In this document: piece by piece, positions 5,915-9,297 of the stretch
How the letters are laid out: every line of letters starts with the position of its first letter
Numbering within the stretch: position 1 is the stretch's first letter
Assembly: GCA_964342805.1 (NCBI GenBank)
Contig: CAYFHQ010000125.1
Span: 1-9,297 of the forward strand
From: CAYFHQ01 sp964342805
GTDB taxonomy: Bacteria > Bacillota > Clostridia > Peptostreptococcales > Acidaminobacteraceae
Direction: 5' to 3'
DNA length: 9,297 bases
Notes under the pieces: model-generated
Databases searched by the model: none
What the model was told of the DNA's origin: nothing
What the model saw: only the letters and a program-made list of their open reading frames with translations
Program-made: the position numbers and the translations under genes

Positions 5915-7166
5915 CGTTTTTCCTCCGATCTGTGTTCATTTGAACCAGGCAATGATTCAATTCAGCCCGCCCCATAACGATGTCTTCTGCCAGGGCACGA
6001 CAGGTGGGTGCCCCGCAAGCACCACAGTCAATTCCCGGCAAGGATTGAAACAGTTCTTCAATTTTCCCCATCTTCTCCAGGGCCCGTTTGATATCTGTGT
6101 CTAGTTTGAGAACTGGATAAGGGGTGATGTCCTGGTCCCACTGCATGAGTTTTTGATCATACATGCTCAGGTCCTCAGGCTCGTATCGTCGTCGAATTCG
6201 CTTGGAGCGCATTCGAATTCTACTCTTTGCTATAAATGGGTTTTCCACATTGAGTGGACCACCGACACAGCCAGTGACACAGGCATAGGCTTCCAAGAAG
6301 TCTACATCCTTAAGTTTACCCATTTCAAGCCGGTCTAGGACCTTGATCACTTCTTCGATCCCGTCGACTGCCATGTAGTTTTCTATGCCCATGGCAAAGC
6401 TTTGGCCACCTACCATCCCCCAGCCTACACCCTTACCCGACGCCTTTTGGATTTGTCTTTTGATTTCCACGTCGTCATAGCTTTTAATCAGCTGGGTATA
6501 GAGTCCTTCTATGGAAATGGCACCACTTATTTGAGAATCCTCGATTCCCAGGGGCTTTTTTATACTGGTGATTTTAGCTGGGCACTGGGTAATGTAAAAG
6601 ACGCCAATCTTGTCCTGGCTAAGGCCAGTGATTTCTGCCGCCCGTTCCCTGGCCATCCAAGCAGCCACCTGCATGGGTGACTCCAACTGAATGATATGAT
6701 CAATCAGGGCTGGATAGCGGATCTGGATCAAACGGGTAACCGCTGGACAAAAGGTTGATATCAGCGGCTTGGGTCTTTCTGTACGGTTGAGAATCTTTTG
6801 CTGATACACCGTTAGGATGTCTGCCGCATAGGCCACGTCAAATACATGGTCAAAACCCAGTTGGTAGAGCCCGTTGAAAATCCGGTTGATATCATAATCC
6901 AGATCAAATTGTCCATACAGAGAGATGGCCGGCAGTGCGATATTGTATTCAAATTTGCTGAGCATGTCCAGGGAGTCTGTCTGGGCCCCTTTCGCATGGA
7001 AGGGACAAACCTTCAAACACTCTCCACAGTCAATGCACCGCTCATTGATGATTTGAGCTTTCCCGCCAATGACTCGAATGGCCTGCGTTGGACACCGGTC
7101 CAAGCAATAGGTACAGCCATTACAAAAATCTCGTTCGAGTATGACGGAATGCCAATACTCTTTCAT
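5901..7166 (-). CDS. Putative sensory (group D-like) [FeFe]-hydrogenase, HydS-type
   Basis: A 421-residue iron-sulfur protein. In order: two [4Fe-4S] ferredoxin motifs (C15, C18, C21, C25 and C44, C47, C50, C54); an H-cluster-type domain with divergent motifs STFCPA (C140, P1), TQCPAK (C195, P2) and ACVTGC (C296, C300, P3); and a C-terminal CGACGAPTC...C [4Fe-4S] motif (C381, C384, C389, probably C406). The four cysteines that hold the H-cluster cubane are all kept. The proton-relay cysteine of the usual TSCCP motif is replaced by Phe139, and the pocket Met of MPC is replaced. There is no PAS domain, unlike group C enzymes. It lacks the small-subunit motif seen in the neighbouring hydA. It is probably a redox or H2 sensor rather than a bulk H2 producer. 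ATG at 7166 follows a purine-rich GGGGGA six bases upstream. Confidence 0.87.
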   Translation of the reverse strand: MKEYWHSVILERDFCNGCTYCLDRCPTQAIRVIGGKAQIINERCIDCGECLKVCPFHAKGAQTDSLDMLSKFEYNIALPAISLYGQFDLDYDINRIFNGLYQLGFDHVFDVAYAADILTVYQQKILNRTERPKPLISTFCPAVTRLIQIRYPALIDHIIQLESPMQVAAWMARERAAEITGLSQDKIGVFYITQCPAKITSIKKPLGIEDSQISGAISIEGLYTQLIKSYDDVEIKRQIQKASGKGVGWGMVGGQSFAMGIENYMAVDGIEEVIKVLDRLEMGKLKDVDFLEAYACVTGCVGGPLNVENPFIAKSRIRMRSKRIRRRYEPEDLSMYDQKLMQWDQDITPYPVLKLDTDIKRALEKMGKIEELFQSLPGIDCGACGAPTCRALAEDIVMGRAELNHCLVQMNTDRRKNDESE

Positions 7167-7184
7167 TTTATTCCCCCGTTAGCC

Positions 7185-7595
7185 CTACAAGTTCATGATC
7201 ATTCGCAGGTGTGTATATTTTCCTGGCTCAGATTCAATGTAGAACTCATCACAGCAACGCTTCATATTGGGTAGGCCCATGCCCGCTCCAAAGCCAAGTT
7301 CACGTGCTGCATTATTGGCCGTTGACCAACCTTCGGTCATGGCATCGTCAATGTTCTCAATACCAGGACCATCATCCTTTACCTGAATTTCAATACGATC
7401 AGACTCCACACTGGCTATGATCCGCCCCCCCAATGAGTGGATCACCACATTAATTTCTGCCTCGTAAGTGGCAATGGCAATCTTTCGAACCACCTGTGTG
7501 GGTATGCCCAATTGCTTTAAAATGCTCTTGATCTTGCTCGACGCTTCCCCTGCCCGAGCAAAATCGTCCTTATGGACTTCGTACTCCAGTTTCAT
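7185..7595 (-). CDS. RsbW/SpoIIAB-like stand-alone ATPase of the hydrogenase operon
   Basis: A 136-residue protein made almost wholly of one GHKL ATP-binding domain: N-box TYEAEINVVIH with E45 and N49, G1 box DDGPGI (74-79), and G2 box GFGAGMGLPNM (101-111). The ExxxN N-box and the overall length are those of anti-sigma-factor Ser kinases (RsbW/SpoIIAB), but no STAS antagonist or sigma factor is nearby. An upstream TTG at 7625 would add ten residues and overlap the previous gene, but it has no well-placed ribosome binding site. The ATG at 7593-7595 has GAGG five bases upstream, so I chose it; it leaves a 16-bp gap after the first DRTGG gene. It could phosphorylate or sequester a partner depending on the sensor's state (inference). 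Confidence 0.85.
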   Translation of the reverse strand: MKLEYEVHKDDFARAGEASSKIKSILKQLGIPTQVVRKIAIATYEAEINVVIHSLGGRIIASVESDRIEIQVKDDGPGIENIDDAMTEGWSTANNAARELGFGAGMGLPNMKRCCDEFYIESEPGKYTHLRMIMNL

Positions 7596-7611
7596 GGATA
7601 CCTCTATGTCT

Positions 7612-7962
7612 TTACTTGATTCCAATTCCCTTTAAGCCTCGACTAAACAGCATGCCTGATGCATTGTACATGGAGTACTGGGACGCAATTAAAACAATCC
7701 CTTGCTCGTCTGCCAATGTGATCACGTCTTCTGATGGATACTTTCCCCGTACAAAGACGATGGCACGTAAATCTAGCATTTCCGCTGTTCGAATCACTTG
7801 ATGGTTGGTCAACCCTGTCAATAGGACAGTGTCTTCCATGACATATGCCAAGACGTCGCTCATGAGGTCAGATCCAAAGGCTGCTTTTACTTGCTCGTCG
7901 AGGTGGTCATGTCCTACAAGGATCTCCCCTTGCAATACTTCCGCAATCTCTCGGATGTACAT
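7612..7962 (-). CDS. First DRTGG-domain protein, opening gene of the hydrogenase operon
   Basis: A 116-residue soluble protein with GSDLMSDVLA (30-39), LLTGLTNHQVIRTAEM (47-62) and VFVRGKYP (69-76), the conserved blocks of the DRTGG domain as found in CBS-linked pyrophosphatases and phosphotransacetylase-associated proteins. Such domains are thought to bind small ligands or mediate contacts; no catalytic residues are evident. It opens the seven-gene operon. The ATG at 7962 has AAGGAGG four bases upstream and an mRNA leader of roughly 80 nt that includes a Rex-like site (8016-8033). Its paralogue-like partner is at 5585-5914; the two share the fold but little sequence and are not a recent duplication. 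Confidence 0.82.
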   Translation of the reverse strand: MYIREIAEVLQGEILVGHDHLDEQVKAAFGSDLMSDVLAYVMEDTVLLTGLTNHQVIRTAEMLDLRAIVFVRGKYPSEDVITLADEQGIVLIASQYSMYNASGMLFSRGLKGIGIK

Positions 7963-8015
7963 GTTTCCTCCTTGATCCCTCAGTCAATAGAGATCATCTG
8001 ATTTCCGTACGCTTA

Positions 8016-8033
8016 TCGTTTATAAATTAACAA
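8016..8033 (-). promoter_or_regulatory. Rex-like operator (redox-sensing repressor site)
   Basis: Minus strand reads TTGTTAA-TTTA-TAAACGA. Against the Rex consensus TTGTTAA-N4-TTAACAA, the first half-site is perfect and the second matches 5 of 7, so 12 of 14 specified bases. It would lie about +7 to +24 from the predicted transcription start of the sensory hydrogenase operon, a position suited to blocking the polymerase. Rex answers to NADH/NAD+ and controls hydrogenase and fermentation genes in Clostridia. The region is AT-rich, so a chance match is possible. Confidence 0.45.
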
Positions 8034-8046
8034 TTCTGACGATTTC

Positions 8047-8055
8047 ATTATATCA
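8047..8055 (-). promoter_or_regulatory. Extended -10 promoter of the sensory hydrogenase operon
   Basis: Minus strand reads TGA-TATAAT, a perfect -10 (8047-8052) with the TGn extension (8053-8055). No convincing -35 is seen at 17 bp. It shares the 11-mer GTGATATAATG with the tmk promoter. The start would fall near 8040, between the tmk stop and the first DRTGG gene. Confidence 0.6.
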
Positions 8056-8078
8056 CAAAACCTGATGTTTTCTTTGGC

Positions 8079-8717
8079 CTATTCCCCTGAAAACAGCTTC
8101 TTCTTGAGGACCTCTATGATTTGGGCTCCCACCTCTTCAATGCTGGCGTTGGCGTCAATGGTAACAATCCGCTGGGGGTACTTGTCCCGCATGATGTAGT
8201 AGCCTTCTTGCACCTTAAAATGAAAGTCCATGGCTTCCCGGTCCAGACGGTTGAACTCTCGATCACTGTTTTGCTTAATCCGGTCCAAACCCACTTCTGG
8301 GTCCACGTCAAAAAAGAGGGTGATGTCTGGCGTGAAGTCTGCAACAGCAAACTCATTGAGCTTGGCCACTTCTTCCATACCAATCCCCCGGACATAACCT
8401 TGGTAGACCACAGAAGAGTCTACAAACCGGTCCATCAAGACCAACTTACCTTCCTGAATGGCAGGTAGAACCTTTTGACTCAGGTGCTGGCGTCTGGCAG
8501 AAGCATAAAGTAGGGCTTCAGTCCGGGCGTCCATCTCCGTATGGTCTGGGTCCAGGATGATTTCTCGAACTTTTTCAGATATGCGAACCCCGCCTGGTTC
8601 TCTGGTCACCATTACAGGGATGCCCTTGCTTTCCAAGAAGGCCTTGGCGACTTCAATCATGGACGTTTTTCCAGAACCCTCGCCACCTTCGAATGTTATT
8701 ACAGGATATTTTCTCAC
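8079..8717 (-). CDS. tmk: Thymidylate kinase (dTMP kinase)
   Basis: A 212-residue cytoplasmic P-loop kinase that phosphorylates dTMP to dTDP with ATP, essential for dTTP supply. Landmarks: P-loop GGEGSGKT (11-18), TREPGG (38-43), the DRFVDSSVVYQGY block (96-108) that binds the nucleotide and sits where bacterial enzymes have DRY/F..SS.AYQ, and the LID region around SDREFNRLDR (151-160). The length is normal for the family. The start is GTG at 8717 with AAAGGTG five bases upstream; the frame fits the family start with no missing residues. It has its own promoter and, unusually, sits between the catalytic hydrogenase gene and the sensory hydrogenase operon rather than beside the replication gene holB. 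No clear terminator follows, so some read-through into the next operon is possible. Confidence 0.96.
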   Translation of the reverse strand: MRKYPVITFEGGEGSGKTSMIEVAKAFLESKGIPVMVTREPGGVRISEKVREIILDPDHTEMDARTEALLYASARRQHLSQKVLPAIQEGKLVLMDRFVDSSVVYQGYVRGIGMEEVAKLNEFAVADFTPDITLFFDVDPEVGLDRIKQNSDREFNRLDREAMDFHFKVQEGYYIMRDKYPQRIVTIDANASIEEVGAQIIEVLKKKLFSGE

Positions 8718-8755
8718 ACGTGCACCTTTTCTACTCGTTTTTTCACTACCCTCCC

Positions 8756-8764
8756 ATTATATCA
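8756..8764 (-). promoter_or_regulatory. Extended -10 promoter of tmk
   Basis: Minus strand reads TGA-TATAAT (-10 hexamer at 8756-8761), just past the hydA terminator and about 40 bp before the GTG start of tmk. The -35 area is poor (TCACCC at 17 bp spacing), so the TGn extension probably carries recognition. Confidence 0.6.
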
Positions 8765-8784
8765 CTTGCATCCAAGGAGGGTGA

Positions 8785-8822
8785 ATATAAAAAGGGCATC
8801 CGAGGTGTACCTCTGGATGCCC
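8785..8822 (-). terminator. Intrinsic terminator of the hydA operon
   Basis: Arms GGGCATCC (8794-8801) and GGATGCCC (8815-8822) pair perfectly. The stem continues with GAGGT/ACCTC past a single-base bulge, leaving a very short loop. On the minus strand it is followed at once by TTTTTATATT. It lies about 60 bp after the hydA stop codon and is the strongest terminator in the window. Confidence 0.92.
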
Positions 8823-8884
8823 ATCATTTGTGTTCGAATATACTACCCGTCAGGGTGATTTGCTAGCTTGACTCTTGCCTAAAC

Positions 8885-9297
8885 TTACAGCTCTACATCG
8901 TACTTCTCACGCGCCGTGTAGTGCGTGTGAAGTAGGTCGTGTGCCTTGTGGCTGTTTGGCTTTCCTAGGAACTCATCGTAAATCTTGATGATATCAGGGT
9001 TCTTGTGAGACTTACGGATTTCCTTGCTTGCGTCTTCCTGGTATAGGGCCTTGGCACGCTCAACACGTACGTCGATACCTGTGTTCAGGATGTCAGCTGG
9101 AACCTGAGGCTGGCCACCACCGCATACACAACCGCCGGAGCAGCCCATGATTTCGATGAAGTGGTAGTCTTTCTCACCTGCACGAACCATGTCCAGAAGC
9201 TTGGACGCTTGTGCAGTAGAGTGAGCAACAGCAATCTTAATGTCCATACCAGCAACGGAAACTGTTGCTTCCTTGATGCCTTGGATACCACGAACTG
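8885..9297 (-). CDS. hydA: [FeFe]-hydrogenase catalytic subunit, C-terminal part
   Basis: The 3' end (about 136 codons) of the catalytic subunit of a HydABC/HndABCD-type NAD(P)-linked, probably electron-bifurcating hydrogenase; the 5' part is beyond the high-coordinate edge. Visible are the approach strand VRGIQGIKEATVSVAGMDIK, the third H-cluster motif MGCSGGCVCGGGQP (9107-9148) with two cluster cysteines, and the small-subunit-like tail with NSHKAHDLLHTHYTAREKY near the C-terminus. The usual motif is MACPGGC; here Ala is Gly and Pro is Ser, and there is an extra Cys two residues after the second ligand. All six Arg codons in this stretch are CGT, unlike neighbouring genes, which suggests strong expression. 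A firm terminator follows. Whether hydB and hydC lie upstream cannot be seen. Confidence 0.95.
   Translation of the reverse strand, partial: VRGIQGIKEATVSVAGMDIKIAVAHSTAQASKLLDMVRAGEKDYHFIEIMGCSGGCVCGGGQPQVPADILNTGIDVRVERAKALYQEDASKEIRKSHKNPDIIKIYDEFLGKPNSHKAHDLLHTHYTAREKYDVEL

Noticed and set aside
5901..7166. Reading this gene as a bulk catalytic hydrogenase or plain ferredoxin
   Set aside because: The H-cluster motifs are divergent with the proton-relay Cys missing, but the cluster cysteines are all kept, so a sensor-type hydrogenase fits better than either.
7596..7625. TTG start giving a ten-residue longer RsbW-like ATPase
   Set aside because: No properly spaced ribosome binding site; the ATG at 7595 has GAGG at five bases and the domain starts just after it.
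8056..8074. Small hairpin AAAAC-ATCAG-GTTTT after tmk as a terminator
   Set aside because: Only five mainly A-T pairs and no T-tract beyond the arm; it overlaps the next promoter region. Too weak to call.
8844..8858. ACCC-TGAC-GGGT hairpin between the hydA stop and its terminator
   Set aside because: Four base pairs, no T-tract; likely incidental next to the much stronger terminator.

Overview
The window looks like chromosomal DNA of an anaerobic, hydrogen-metabolising member of the Clostridia (Bacillota). The reasons are an electron-bifurcating-type [FeFe]-hydrogenase large subunit, a conserved clostridial hydrogenase-associated signalling gene set, DUF5702/TadE-type pseudopilins, and strong AGGAGG-type ribosome binding sites. 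No genus is claimed. Every gene I can support lies on the minus strand, so transcription runs from high to low coordinates. Coding density is very high, and I see no tRNA, rRNA, CRISPR array or mobile element.

In transcription order: (1) 9297-8885 is the 3' end of the catalytic hydrogenase gene hydA, closed by a strong intrinsic terminator (8785-8822). (2) 8717-8079 is tmk (dTMP kinase), with its own extended -10 promoter. (3) 7962-4113 is a tightly packed seven-gene operon: DRTGG protein, RsbW-like ATPase, group D-like putative sensory [FeFe]-hydrogenase, second DRTGG protein, PHP-domain protein, second histidine-kinase-type ATPase, and a small 59-residue membrane protein. It starts from an extended -10 promoter with a Rex-like operator just downstream of the predicted transcription start, and ends at a hairpin terminator (4066-4088). 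(4) 3990-504 is a second operon with its own near-consensus promoter. It has four overlapping genes: a TadE-like pseudopilin, a DUF5702 pseudopilin-like protein, a second TadE-like protein with a C-terminal His/Cys motif, and a short soluble Ser/Thr protein kinase. (5) 404-1 is the 5' end of an M29-family aminopeptidase, with its own promoter overlapping a perfect 19-bp palindrome.

A working model for region 3 (inference): HydS-like protein senses H2 or redox state through its Fe-S chain and altered H-cluster pocket. It passes the signal to the two stand-alone GHKL ATPases, the two DRTGG proteins and the PHP protein, tuning the neighbouring catalytic hydrogenase or its regulators. The Rex-like site would tie the operon to the NADH/NAD+ ratio. 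Region 4 looks like an orphan Tad-type pseudopilin module. It has no TadA/TadB/TadC or prepilin peptidase in the window, and its intracellular kinase is translationally coupled to it.
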